This document shows positions 1 through 7,275 of a stretch of DNA of 11,688 nt, piece by piece. The position numbers were made by a program, and so were the translations under genes. Origin of the DNA: Candidatus Parabacteroides intestinavium. Its GTDB lineage: Bacteria; Bacteroidota; Bacteroidia; Bacteroidales; Tannerellaceae. The number at the start of each line of letters is the position of its first letter. Position 1 is the first letter of the stretch. The notes under the pieces were generated by a model, which did not search any database, was not told where the DNA came from, and saw nothing but the letters and a program-made list of their open reading frames with translations. The stretch is taken from contig DWYO01000217.1 in the NCBI GenBank assembly GCA_019118725.1, positions 1 to 11,688 of the forward strand. The letters run 5' to 3'.

Positions 1-80
1 GTCACGACTGTCGAAATAAAGCTGCCGCTGAACAGGAAGGTAATCCGTAAAACCATGATTTTGGAAAGGCACAAACGCAT
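1..80 (-). CDS. Possible N-terminus of an exported protein (partial, runs off left edge)
   Basis: This is a weak call. Read on the minus strand, an ATG at 80-78 opens a frame of 26 codons that stays open to the window edge. The peptide has a basic start (MRLCLSKIMVLR) followed by a hydrophobic stretch (ITFLFSGSFISTVV), which looks like a signal peptide. An AAAGG lies 4 bases before the ATG. Bacteroidales TonB-dependent receptors of the SusC type often begin this way, but nothing beyond the leader is visible, so the family is a guess. The opposite strand is also open from 1 to a TGA at 118-120 (39 codons, basic and charged, ending DDFWVTH). A charged antisense frame is expected opposite a hydrophobic leader, so at most one of the two is likely real. 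Confidence 0.25.
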   Translation of the reverse strand, partial: MRLCLSKIMVLRITFLFSGSFISTVV

Positions 81-87
81 CGCACCT

Positions 88-213
88 TTATTTAAGGATG
101 ATTTCTGGGTGACGCATTGACGAAGTCAGGATAGTGTTCTTTGTATTTAACCCAAATCGGTCATTAGACCGCTCAACTGTTCTTTTTTTTCTGAAAGAAA
201 GCTCTTCGGGCAT
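88..213 (-). CDS. Possible small ORF, 41 aa, unknown
   Basis: A minus-strand frame starts at an ATG at 213-211, preceded by AGGGAG four bases upstream, a better ribosome binding site than most in this window. It ends at TAA (90-88). The product begins MPEELSFRKKR and ends MRHPEIILK. It is basic and has no membrane segment or recognisable domain. The left arm of the inverted repeat (145-169) lies inside it, so the repeat would encode residues near SNDRFGLN. It ends just ahead of the signal-peptide-like frame at 80-1. I do not recognise it. It may simply be an open stretch inside a mobile or repeated element. Confidence 0.2.
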   Translation of the reverse strand: MPEELSFRKKRTVERSNDRFGLNTKNTILTSSMRHPEIILK

Positions 214-350
214 TTTGCTCCCTTCTGCCAGCATCTTACTTCCCGGCTTGCCTTGACGTAGCCCGCTACGCCTTCTGCAAGCCGAAAAGCAATCCGCAAG
301 ACATAAGGGGGCAATCTACCCAAAGTCTAATGACCGATTTGGGTTTAAAT
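145..350. repeat. 25/26-bp inverted repeat bounding a 155-bp segment
   Basis: The arm at 145-169 is the reverse complement of the arm at 325-350, which contains GTCTAATGACCGATTTGGG, except for one extra T in the right arm. The spacer (170-324) is richer in G+C than the surrounding intergenic DNA and contains a second nested palindrome at 244-284. This arrangement fits several things: a short non-autonomous mobile element, a site-specific invertible segment of the kind common ahead of Bacteroidales surface genes, or the remnant of an element end. I see no transposase, no clear target-site duplication next to the arms, and no good Bacteroides promoter in the spacer in either direction. The function is therefore open, although the repeat itself is certain. 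Confidence 0.7.
244..284. other. Nested hairpin inside the inverted-repeat segment
   Basis: CGGCTTGC (244-251) is the exact complement of GCAAGCCG (277-284). Inside it, CGTAGC (257-262) is complementary to GCTACG (265-270) with only CC between. The two stems are separated by 5 and 6 unpaired bases. Nearby, CCTTCTGCCAGC (221-232) and CCTTCTGCAAGC (271-282) form a near-direct repeat. No T-run follows on either strand, so this does not look like an intrinsic terminator. It could be a cruciform or protein-binding structure of a mobile element. Confidence 0.5.
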
Positions 351-410
351 CTATGCACTTTACTTAAAGATTATGTAAATAGCACGCTGGCGGGTGCTCT
401 TATTAAGATA

Positions 411-444
411 AAAAAGACCTATCAATCTCGATTGATAGGTCTTT
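411..444 (-). terminator. Intrinsic terminator of the tRNA-Ser gene
   Basis: AAAGACCTATCAAT (413-426) pairs perfectly with ATTGATAGGTCTTT (431-444) around the loop CTCG. Read on the minus strand, the 14-bp stem runs straight into a T-run (the A-run at 411-415). It lies 34 bases past the 3' end of the tRNA gene and has the correct polarity to end that transcript. Confidence 0.85.
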
Positions 445-477
445 ACTTCATTACTGTTCTTTATCCAGTCATTACAG

Positions 478-564
478 CGGAAGCGGGGGGATTCGAACCC
501 CCGGTACGGAAACCCGTACGTCAGTTTAGCAAACTGGTGGTTTCAGCCACTCACCCACACTTCC
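478..564 (-). tRNA. tRNA-Ser(GCU)
   Basis: The minus strand reads as a complete 87-nt class II tRNA. The acceptor stem is GGAAGTG (564-558) with CGCTTCC (485-479), including one G-U pair, and the discriminator base is G (478). The anticodon GCT is at 530-528 within the stem-loop CAGTTTGCTAAACTG. A long variable arm (GTACGGGTTTCCGTAC) is typical of serine tRNAs. The T-loop GGTTCGAATCC is intact. It should decode AGC and AGU. CCA is not encoded, so it would be added after transcription, as is common in this phylum. The gene is single, with its own promoter upstream and terminator downstream, and is divergent from mltG. Confidence 0.97.
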
Positions 565-593
565 TAAGAATTGCTATTATTGGAATTGCGTTG

Positions 594-624
594 CAAAGGT
601 ATATTTTATTTTTCAATAAACAAG
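594..624 (-). promoter_or_regulatory. Promoter of the tRNA-Ser gene (Bacteroides type)
   Basis: On the minus strand a perfect -7 element TACCTTTG (601-594; consensus TAnnTTTG) is preceded after exactly 19 bp by CTTG (624-621), a good match to the -33 element TTTG. Transcription would start near 587, leaving a leader of roughly 20 nt before the mature tRNA 5' end at 564. Confidence 0.75.
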
Positions 625-634
625 GCTTAAAGCT

Positions 635-665
635 CTTATTTTTTCAGAAAAAGATATTATTTTTG
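635..665 (+). promoter_or_regulatory. Candidate promoter of mltG
   Basis: TATTTTTG (658-665) matches the Bacteroides -7 consensus TAnnTTTG exactly. The -33 position, 19 bp upstream, reads CTTA (635-638), a weak match. A start site near 672 would give a leader of about 28 nt before the ATG at 700. It is divergent from, and does not overlap, the tRNA promoter. Confidence 0.45.
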
Positions 666-699
666 CGACTGATTCTGAAAATCAATCATTTATTATTCT

Positions 700-1740
700 A
701 TGAATAAACGCATATTCTTTCAACATTGGGCCTGGTTGTGTAGTGTCGCACTGTTTTTAATTCTGTTTTCTTGTGGGTTATGGTGCTATCGCATAATCTG
801 GGCTCCTAATTTTTTTGCAACTAAACCGGTATATATTTACATAGACGAAGATAAAGATTGGGGAAAGTTATGTGCTCAATTGGTTGATTCGGCCGATTGT
901 ATGCACATCCATAGTTTCCGGTTATTGTCTGATTGGATGAACTATTCCGGTCATTTGCGGACCGGGCGTTATCGCATTACTCCCGGGATGAATAATTTGG
1001 AGGTTGTCCGTCTATTGCGGAGCGGGCATCAGGAGGCTGTCCGTCTGACTTTCCAGTCTTCGCGGACTTTAGACGAGCTTGCCGAACGTGTTTCCTCCCA
1101 ATTGATGCTTAGCGGAAATGACTTGTTACAAATGACAAATGACTCGGTTTGGTGTCATTCCATGGGATTCACCCGGCAGACGATTGCCGCTTTGTTTATT
1201 CCCAATACCTACGAGGTCTATTGGAACATATCACCGAAAGGATTTATGGCGCGTATGCAAAAAGAATACAATGCCTTTTGGAATGAGGAGAGAAAGGAGA
1301 AAGCTCGGCAGATAGACCTGACTCCCATAGAAGTCAGCACGCTGGCTTCTATTGTTGAAGAGGAATCGGCTATGACGGACGAATATCCTATTATTGCCGG
1401 ACTATATTTGAACCGGCTGAAAGCGGGCATTCCGTTACAAGCTGACCCTACGGTCAAATTTGCCGTTGGCGATTTTTCCTTGCGGCGTATCTTGAATAAG
1501 CATTTGGAGATAGATTCACCTTATAATACGTATAAATATGCAGGCTTGCCTCCAGGCCCTATCCGAATCCCATCCATTCAGAGTCTGAATGCCGTATTAA
1601 ACTATCAGAAACACCGCTATTTATATATGTGTGCTAAAGAGGATTTCTCGGGAAGACATAACTTTGCTGTGTCTTTAGCAGAACACAACCGGAATGCAAA
1701 CCGTTATCGTGCGGCTTTGGACCGGAGAAAGATTTATTAA
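700..1740 (+). CDS. mltG: Endolytic peptidoglycan transglycosylase MltG (YceG-like)
   Basis: MltG is a membrane-anchored lytic transglycosylase. It cuts nascent peptidoglycan glycan strands within the chain, leaving 1,6-anhydroMurNAc ends, and is thought to set glycan chain length. The 346-residue product has a short cytoplasmic N-terminus and one membrane helix (about residues 11-32). A LysM-like region follows (about 45-110, including LRTGRYRITPGMNNLEVVRL). The catalytic YceG domain fills the rest. Family signatures are ASIVEEES (216-223), whose first Glu (E220) corresponds to the catalytic Glu of the E. coli enzyme, LQADPTV (246-252), YNTYKYAGLPPGPI (275-288) and FSGRHNFAVSLAEHN (316-330). 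The length is normal for the family. The chosen ATG is preceded by an AT-rich leader without a Shine-Dalgarno sequence, as is usual in this phylum. It is transcribed alone, divergent from tRNA-Ser and convergent with the glycosidase cassette. Confidence 0.95.
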   Translation: MNKRIFFQHWAWLCSVALFLILFSCGLWCYRIIWAPNFFATKPVYIYIDEDKDWGKLCAQLVDSADCMHIHSFRLLSDWMNYSGHLRTGRYRITPGMNNLEVVRLLRSGHQEAVRLTFQSSRTLDELAERVSSQLMLSGNDLLQMTNDSVWCHSMGFTRQTIAALFIPNTYEVYWNISPKGFMARMQKEYNAFWNEERKEKARQIDLTPIEVSTLASIVEEESAMTDEYPIIAGLYLNRLKAGIPLQADPTVKFAVGDFSLRRILNKHLEIDSPYNTYKYAGLPPGPIRIPSIQSLNAVLNYQKHRYLYMCAKEDFSGRHNFAVSLAEHNRNANRYRAALDRRKIY

Positions 1741-1752
1741 GAGAAGAGAACA

Positions 1753-1812
1753 GGTTGACCCGGCTACAGGTATATAAGAAGTGTCCCCTTGTTAACTGTA
1801 GTCAGGTCAACC
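1753..1812. terminator. Imperfect hairpin between convergent genes
   Basis: GGTTGACC (1753-1760) pairs with GGTCAACC (1805-1812). After a symmetrical 3x3 internal loop, CTACAG (1764-1769) pairs with CTGTAG (1796-1801). The structure sits between the stop of mltG (1740) and the stop of the converging GH78 gene (1819), where a two-way terminator is expected. There is no strong T-run directly after the stem on either strand, so termination is an inference from its position. Confidence 0.4.
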
Positions 1813-1818
1813 CTTCGG

Positions 1819-4476
1819 CTAATTTTTATAAGCTACCACCCGGTATTTACCGGAAGAGAGCCGGATAGAACCGGTATCGGAGACCGGTTCATCATTAATC
1901 GTAGCCTGTTTGGCGGGGAAAGGAAGAATTACGGAGGCTTCACATCCTATCGGAATAATGACCTCCAGAATAAACGTCTGTTCATTTTCTTTTTCCCAGT
2001 TCACTTGCACCTTTCCATAAGGAGTGTCTTTCGAAGCCTTGACCCAAGATAGCTCTTTTATCCATTGAGGACGGATAAACAGATGGCGATACCCGGGAGT
2101 GGCTTCATCCGGAACAATGCCGGCTAATGCCTGATAGAACCAAGATCCTATGCCGTTGTAGCAATTATGAATATGGCTTCGTGCTCCATTCCAATGCTCC
2201 CAGGTTGTCGTTGCCCCTTGATCAAGCATGTATATGTATCCCGGATAATCCCGTTTTTTCAACATCTGGTACATATATTCGGCTTGTTGGTTCCGAACGC
2301 ACCATTCTGTAATGACAGGGATACCTACCAGCCCGGTTGATAGATGTCCGGCAAAGCGATTGGCCGTGATTTCGTACAACTTGTTTTCAACCTGAGGAAT
2401 CATTTCTTTCGGTGTTGCGCCGACCAACATCGGATAAACCAAATCTATTTGTGTGCCCGAACCGTAACTTTGGGTTTTTGCATCATAAAACACCTGATGA
2501 ATCCGAGCCTTTAATTGTTCCGCTTTTTGCGTATAGTCCGTTTGGTCATTAGCCTTACCCAAATATTTTGCTATTTTAGCCATTGTCTGATAACAAACTA
2601 CCATGAAACAATTGTTTACCAGATCAACCGAACGCGGGTCGGTTTGGTCTATACCTTCCGGAGTAGCCCAATCCCCTAAATACCAATTGCGATAGTCGGT
2701 GTCCGGCCAGGCTTTCAACAGACCCTCTACGGTGTGTGCTTGGACATATCCCAACCAGTGTTGCATGAATGGATAATACCGTTCCAGCAATCGCGCATCT
2801 CCATAATTCACATAGGTCTGCCAAGAGCCGGTAATCGGGAAACCACACCAGAACGGTCCGCCTCCGGCCGCATACGGATTGGGAGCGGTATGCGGCATAC
2901 TGCCATCCTCGCGCATACAATCAGCCCATGCTTGCATCCAGTTCATGTAAAGAGGGGAAAGATTGAACATAGTTTGTACCGTAAGGGTTGAGGCATTCCC
3001 GTCACCACCATATCCCAAACGCTCTATTTGCGGGCAATCTACCATATCTCCGCCCAATGTCAGGCAACGCAGGGTATATTGAACCATGTCATGTATCGCG
3101 TTCAAATCATCATCTGAACATGCAAAGGAAGAGCTGCCCGAGTAGTCCGTATGGATCAGATAAGCTGTAATATCCTCCAATTTCGGAGCTTGGCGCAAAT
3201 TGGATAATTTCAGGTAGCGGTAAGCCTTGTAATTGAACTTGTTGGTAAAGACCTCGTTCCCTTTTCCGGAGGCAATATAATAATCTTCATACAATCCATC
3301 CCGGAACTGTTGGTTTTCGTCTAAGAAATCACAATAGCTGATGCGGATTTGTTGTCCTTTTTTCAAAGCCGGAAATTGGATGCGTGTCCAACCCGTCAGA
3401 TTCGTTCCCATATCATAAATCCAAGCGGTATCTCCGGACGCTTTTACCGATATAGGCTGGAATGTTTTCTGAAAACGATTCAATTCCGTCATCTGTGGAG
3501 TTACTTTATGTTCCGGTATTTCCGCGACTCGAACCGGTTCCCAGTCTGCCGCATTCAGGGAAGCCGCATCCAAAGCAATTTCCTTCTCCGCATGAATAAT
3601 TTCTCCGCCGAACTGATGAGGTCTCCAGGTCCCGAACGATACATAGCCACTCTCGCGCGCTGACCAAGAACTATCTGTAATCAAAGATGTTATCCATTCA
3701 TTTCCTTTTTGTGTCTCCAACTGGGCTCTGACAAATGGTCCTCCCGGAACGACACCCGGAAGGTTGTCCTGATACCAGCCTTTGCCTAACCAAATCACCA
3801 GTTCATTGTTCCCCTCTTGTAAAGCTTCCGTAAGATCGTATGTCACCACCAACGAACGCTTATTGAATTGCGAAACGGCTGGAACCAGTACGGCATCTCC
3901 TACCGGGAAGCCATTCAGATAAATCTCATGGTATCCTAACGAATTGACGTGTAAAAAGGCTTTTCCTTTTGTTGGAGTCCACGTGAATGTTTTTCGGAGC
4001 AAAGGCGATTCGTCCTTGTTGTCCGGTAAACCTATATAACGGGCTTTCCAATCTTGGGAAGACAACAAACCGACACCAAAATAGGCAGGTGCGCTCCAAT
4101 CGGTTGCATTTCCCGACTTGTCCCATACTCGCACTTTCCAATAGGCGAAACTCTTTGATTTCAGGGCTTCCCCATCGTATGGAATCCAAATAGATTCTGA
4201 TGAAGAGACTTTCCCGGAGTTCCATAGGTCAGCCTCGTTTTCATTCAGGCGTGATTCGTCTGATGCAACGAGTACCTGATACGCCATTTGCTTTTCGCCT
4301 TGCTTATCCGAATATAATTGCCAACTGAAATGGGGAGAAGTGTTGTCTATGGCCAACGGATTTTCTAACGCCTCGCATCGCAGGTCTCCTATTTCTAAGG
4401 TGGAAACCGGAGAGCAAGCGAACAATGCCCACATCATCAATAGGCTTAATCCCTGTTTTAGCTTGAATGATTTCAT
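1819..4476 (-). CDS. GH78 alpha-L-rhamnosidase, lipoprotein
   Basis: It should hydrolyse terminal alpha-L-rhamnose by inversion, outside the cytoplasm. The 885-residue protein starts with a lipoprotein signal peptide whose lipobox is LFAC (C21). After it comes a fibronectin-like domain (about 28-135; LRCEALENPLAID, SPHFSWQL), then the GH78 N-terminal beta domains (about 140-440; HVNSLGYHEIYLNG, GKGWYQ). The (alpha/alpha)6 catalytic barrel spans about 445-790, and a C-terminal beta domain follows (from about 795; GYRHLFIRP, SPYGKV-like DTPYGKV). The predicted general acid is E485 in DCPQIERLGYGGD (480-492), with D492. The predicted base is E760 in GATTTWEHW (754-762). GDW is at 601-603. The motif has I484 and Y489 where many GH78 enzymes have Arg and Trp. 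It is the third and last gene of the cassette, 104 bp after its GH78 neighbour. TAGGAC lies just ahead of the ATG. Confidence 0.92.
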   Translation of the reverse strand: MKSFKLKQGLSLLMMWALFACSPVSTLEIGDLRCEALENPLAIDNTSPHFSWQLYSDKQGEKQMAYQVLVASDESRLNENEADLWNSGKVSSSESIWIPYDGEALKSKSFAYWKVRVWDKSGNATDWSAPAYFGVGLLSSQDWKARYIGLPDNKDESPLLRKTFTWTPTKGKAFLHVNSLGYHEIYLNGFPVGDAVLVPAVSQFNKRSLVVTYDLTEALQEGNNELVIWLGKGWYQDNLPGVVPGGPFVRAQLETQKGNEWITSLITDSSWSARESGYVSFGTWRPHQFGGEIIHAEKEIALDAASLNAADWEPVRVAEIPEHKVTPQMTELNRFQKTFQPISVKASGDTAWIYDMGTNLTGWTRIQFPALKKGQQIRISYCDFLDENQQFRDGLYEDYYIASGKGNEVFTNKFNYKAYRYLKLSNLRQAPKLEDITAYLIHTDYSGSSSFACSDDDLNAIHDMVQYTLRCLTLGGDMVDCPQIERLGYGGDGNASTLTVQTMFNLSPLYMNWMQAWADCMREDGSMPHTAPNPYAAGGGPFWCGFPITGSWQTYVNYGDARLLERYYPFMQHWLGYVQAHTVEGLLKAWPDTDYRNWYLGDWATPEGIDQTDPRSVDLVNNCFMVVCYQTMAKIAKYLGKANDQTDYTQKAEQLKARIHQVFYDAKTQSYGSGTQIDLVYPMLVGATPKEMIPQVENKLYEITANRFAGHLSTGLVGIPVITEWCVRNQQAEYMYQMLKKRDYPGYIYMLDQGATTTWEHWNGARSHIHNCYNGIGSWFYQALAGIVPDEATPGYRHLFIRPQWIKELSWVKASKDTPYGKVQVNWEKENEQTFILEVIIPIGCEASVILPFPAKQATINDEPVSDTGSIRLSSGKYRVVAYKN

Positions 4477-4507
4477 GTCCTATAAATTTAAAGTTATTTC
4501 TTTGAGA

Positions 4508-4567
4508 GTTTCAAAGCATGAAACTTTTGTTTCATAAGGACGAAACTGGAGTTTCATGCCTTGAAAC
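4508..4567. repeat. Array of three GTTTC-N7/8-GAAAC palindromes
   Basis: Three palindromic units lie head to tail: GTTTCAAAGCATGAAAC (4508-4524), GTTTCATAAGGACGAAAC (4529-4546) and GTTTCATGCCTTGAAAC (4551-4567). They are separated by 4 bp each (TTTT, TGGA), so the period is 21-22 bp. Units 1 and 3 are also reverse complements of each other with one mismatch in 17, so the array as a whole can fold into one long stem around unit 2. It fills most of the 104-bp gap between the two GH78 genes and ends 31 bp before the ATG of the downstream one. It could be an operator array spaced two helical turns apart, an RNA processing or stabilising hairpin within the operon transcript, or a genome-wide intergenic repeat. 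Confidence 0.85.
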
Positions 4568-4580
4568 TGCTAAAATAATC

Positions 4581-7250
4581 CTATTCTATTTCAAAACTAT
4601 AAGATCCTGCCGGCAAATGCTTCGGCTCTTTATCTCCATCTAGGAACAAGGTAGCCGTTGTGTTGGCTGGTATAGTTACCCGATAGAGCACTTTCCCGTC
4701 TTTCCTTGTCCAATTCGACTCAATCTTTCCATAAGGAGACAGATAAGAAGCCTTGACATATTCCAGATCTTTTACAAAATGGGGTTTCAGTAAGATATGC
4801 TTGAATCCCGGATGCTCCGGATCGGGATTGATCCCTGCCAGGGCTTTATAGAACCAAGCTCCGAGTTCTCCATACATGATATGATTTTGCGAATAGCCCC
4901 AAGCCAGTCCGTTATAATCCCAATTTTCGTACAAAGTAGTTGCACCTTGTCTTAACCAATTACCCCACGATGGATAATCCTGTTGGGTCACCATGCGGAA
5001 TGCCTGCTCTACATTTCCACTTTCCGTCAAAGCATTCAGTACCGTTTTGCATCCCATGATGCCAAAATCCAAGTGATCTTTATCGGCACGGACACGTTCG
5101 GATAGGCGCATTGCCACTTTTTCTTTCATATCTTCTGGGACGATACCCCAATAAAGCGGCATACTTTGCTCGGTCTGATATCCGTTCGCATAAATACCGG
5201 TTTCCCGGTTCAGGAATTTGGCATTGATAGCCTGTTTGATTTTCTCAGCTTCCTTTTTGTAATAGAGAAAATCCTCTTCATGTCCCAATAATTTTGCGGT
5301 GCGCGATAGGATATCTGCATTTTTATAATAATAAATAGACACGGTCAGATCCTTATCGGAAACAGATTTATGAGGTACCCAATCGCCCAATCCCGCGTCA
5401 TGTGCGATGCCATCCGGGAATTTCGCCAACCAATAGTCTGTCTGCTTTTTCATTGCCTCATAATTGTCTTCCAGACAGGTGATATCTCCATAAAACTCAT
5501 ATATAGCCCAGGGGATAATGGTTATAGAGCAAGTCCAGTCCAAAATATCACCACCCCATCCTCCGGAAGGGATGATACATCGCAAACGTCCTCCGTCATA
5601 CATATTATCCCGATGATCATCCATCCATTTTTCATACAATGTGATAGCATCAAAATTATAAAGAGCCGTCTCAATGGCCAAATGCGCGTCACCCGTCCAG
5701 CCATTCTTTTCCCGATGGGGGCAATCGGTCGGATAGCCTACCAAGTTGGAAAGATAAGAGTAATTGGTAGCACGCCACAATCGGTTTACCAACGAATCGG
5801 AACATTCAAAGCTCCCGATAGGAGGCACATCTGTATGTATAAAGTAAGAGGTGAGGTTCTTTTCTGTCAGTTCCAAAGGCTTGTCCGAAGAGACCTCTAC
5901 ATATTGGAATCCTTTATAATTAAAACGCGGAGCGAATGTGTTCTTTTTACCGTCCAAGATAAGCACATCCGTCTGGAACAATTCATCTTCCGGGTGCTTC
6001 CCGTACTTCAACGGTTCATTTACATTCTGATAAAATTGCGTGTTGTTATCATCAAAAATGCGTTTGTGGCGCGAATCCAATTGCTCTCCATGGTGTAATT
6101 TCACTTTTGTCCCGGCTGGCCCTTGCGCAGAGAAAGCGGTAATACCCGACCAGTTCTGTCCGAAATCATACAAATAGAGAGTGTCACTCAGCTTTTTTAC
6201 ATCAACAGGTTCACGCGAATCGGTTATCCGGATGGGGTGCATGGTTTGAGAGGAGATGACAACATCCGGCCATTCCACTTCCGAGGCGTTCCGCCAGGTC
6301 GAGTCATCCAAGGTGGCTTTGTCCCAATCGGGAATCTCCTGCCGGAAATCATAATTTTCCGCTACATAGATAGCATTAAAGCTAATCGGACCGGCCTTGA
6401 CTTTAAAATTCTTATCTGAAGCAATCACCTCTTCAGAACCATCGGTATAACGTATTCTCAGATTCAGGCAAAACGAAGGGCGAGCACGCCATGGGGCATT
6501 GTGGAAATTCCATTCTGCTACAGGTTGGTGATTATACCAACCATTTCCTAGGATTACTCCTACCGCGTTTTCACCCGATTGTAAGAGATGAGTTACATCA
6601 TACGTGGCATACAACAAACGTTTGCTATAATCCGTAAAGGCCGGGTCCAGAAAATGATCGCCTACTTTCTTCCCATTAATGGAAAGTTCATATAAACCGG
6701 CGGCTACGATATAAGCCCGAGCCGATTCAATCTCTTTATCTACGGATAAATGCTTCCGGAAATAGGGTGTCTCCCGGGACTCCACATCTTTCCCGTCCGA
6801 AATAAAAGTCCCTTGCCAGTCCTCTCGTTTCAACAAGCCGGTCTCGAAAGAAGAAATCACCGGTTCCGACTTTTGCTTATCCTTGTCCCAAACCGTTATA
6901 CTCCAATAATAACGAGTGCAAGGCTCCAGCCTCTTCCCATTATAGGTGGCCATCATCTGCTCGCCCGATTTCTTCTCTTGCCAAATGATCTTTTTGCCTT
7001 TCGACAAAGCCAGCGAATCTTTTCCAACCGCTATCCGATAAGCCGTCTGTTTAGCCCCATTTCTCCCATCCGCTAATTGCCAAGAAAAACGAGGCGATTC
7101 CCGATCAATTCCTAACGGGCTTACCAGATGTTCGCACCGAAGGGAAGTAGGGGAACAAGAGGATTCTGTTTGGGCAGCTACATTGTCCCATGCCCATGCG
7201 GTACCCAAAGCCATCCATGCCCATACTACTATATGATTCTTCTTTCTCAT
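4581..7250 (-). CDS. GH78 alpha-L-rhamnosidase, secreted
   Basis: It is predicted to remove alpha-L-rhamnose from glycans or glycosides in the periplasm. The 889-residue protein starts with a type I signal peptide (KK, then a hydrophobic run to VAAQ around residue 27) without a lipobox at the end of that run. Domains are a fibronectin-like module (about 36-136; LRCEHLVSPLGID, SPRFSWQL), GH78 beta domains (about 145-470; AAGLYELSINGKKVGD, GNGWYNHQP), the catalytic (alpha/alpha)6 barrel (about 480-805) and a C-terminal beta domain (about 810-889). The key motif DCPHREKNGWTGD (509-521) is canonical: general acid E514, and D521. The predicted base is E775 in GATTLYENW. GDW is at 622-624. It is clearly a paralogue of the neighbouring 885-aa enzyme but divergent throughout, so the two probably act on different linkages. 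It starts 25 bp after the stop of the GH106-like gene, so the two are almost certainly co-transcribed. Confidence 0.93.
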   Translation of the reverse strand: MRKKNHIVVWAWMALGTAWAWDNVAAQTESSCSPTSLRCEHLVSPLGIDRESPRFSWQLADGRNGAKQTAYRIAVGKDSLALSKGKKIIWQEKKSGEQMMATYNGKRLEPCTRYYWSITVWDKDKQKSEPVISSFETGLLKREDWQGTFISDGKDVESRETPYFRKHLSVDKEIESARAYIVAAGLYELSINGKKVGDHFLDPAFTDYSKRLLYATYDVTHLLQSGENAVGVILGNGWYNHQPVAEWNFHNAPWRARPSFCLNLRIRYTDGSEEVIASDKNFKVKAGPISFNAIYVAENYDFRQEIPDWDKATLDDSTWRNASEVEWPDVVISSQTMHPIRITDSREPVDVKKLSDTLYLYDFGQNWSGITAFSAQGPAGTKVKLHHGEQLDSRHKRIFDDNNTQFYQNVNEPLKYGKHPEDELFQTDVLILDGKKNTFAPRFNYKGFQYVEVSSDKPLELTEKNLTSYFIHTDVPPIGSFECSDSLVNRLWRATNYSYLSNLVGYPTDCPHREKNGWTGDAHLAIETALYNFDAITLYEKWMDDHRDNMYDGGRLRCIIPSGGWGGDILDWTCSITIIPWAIYEFYGDITCLEDNYEAMKKQTDYWLAKFPDGIAHDAGLGDWVPHKSVSDKDLTVSIYYYKNADILSRTAKLLGHEEDFLYYKKEAEKIKQAINAKFLNRETGIYANGYQTEQSMPLYWGIVPEDMKEKVAMRLSERVRADKDHLDFGIMGCKTVLNALTESGNVEQAFRMVTQQDYPSWGNWLRQGATTLYENWDYNGLAWGYSQNHIMYGELGAWFYKALAGINPDPEHPGFKHILLKPHFVKDLEYVKASYLSPYGKIESNWTRKDGKVLYRVTIPANTTATLFLDGDKEPKHLPAGSYSFEIE

Positions 7251-7275
7251 AAGTCTGCATTATGAAAATTCTAAC

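Noticed and set aside
170..324. Promoter within the invertible-looking segment
   Set aside because: I searched both strands for TTTG-N19-21-TAnnTTTG. The best plus-strand case (TTTG near 214, then TACTTCCC) lacks the final TTG, and the minus-strand case has the wrong spacing.
330..707. Plus-strand 125-codon frame across the tRNA
   Set aside because: It runs antisense through the whole tRNA-Ser gene, its terminator and the mltG promoter region. Its peptide has no family character.
4489..4496. Internal promoter (TAACTTTA on the minus strand) ahead of the last GH78 gene
   Set aside because: It deviates from the -7 consensus, the nearest TTTG is 15 bp away instead of 19-21, and the start site would leave almost no leader.
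4508..4567. CRISPR-like array
   Set aside because: The repeat units are separated by only 4 bp and are themselves palindromic. There are no spacers of 30-40 bp and no cas genes.
5370..6098. Plus-strand 242-codon frame
   Set aside because: It lies entirely antisense to the catalytic part of the 889-aa GH78 gene, whose motifs are intact. The peptide shows no recognisable domain.
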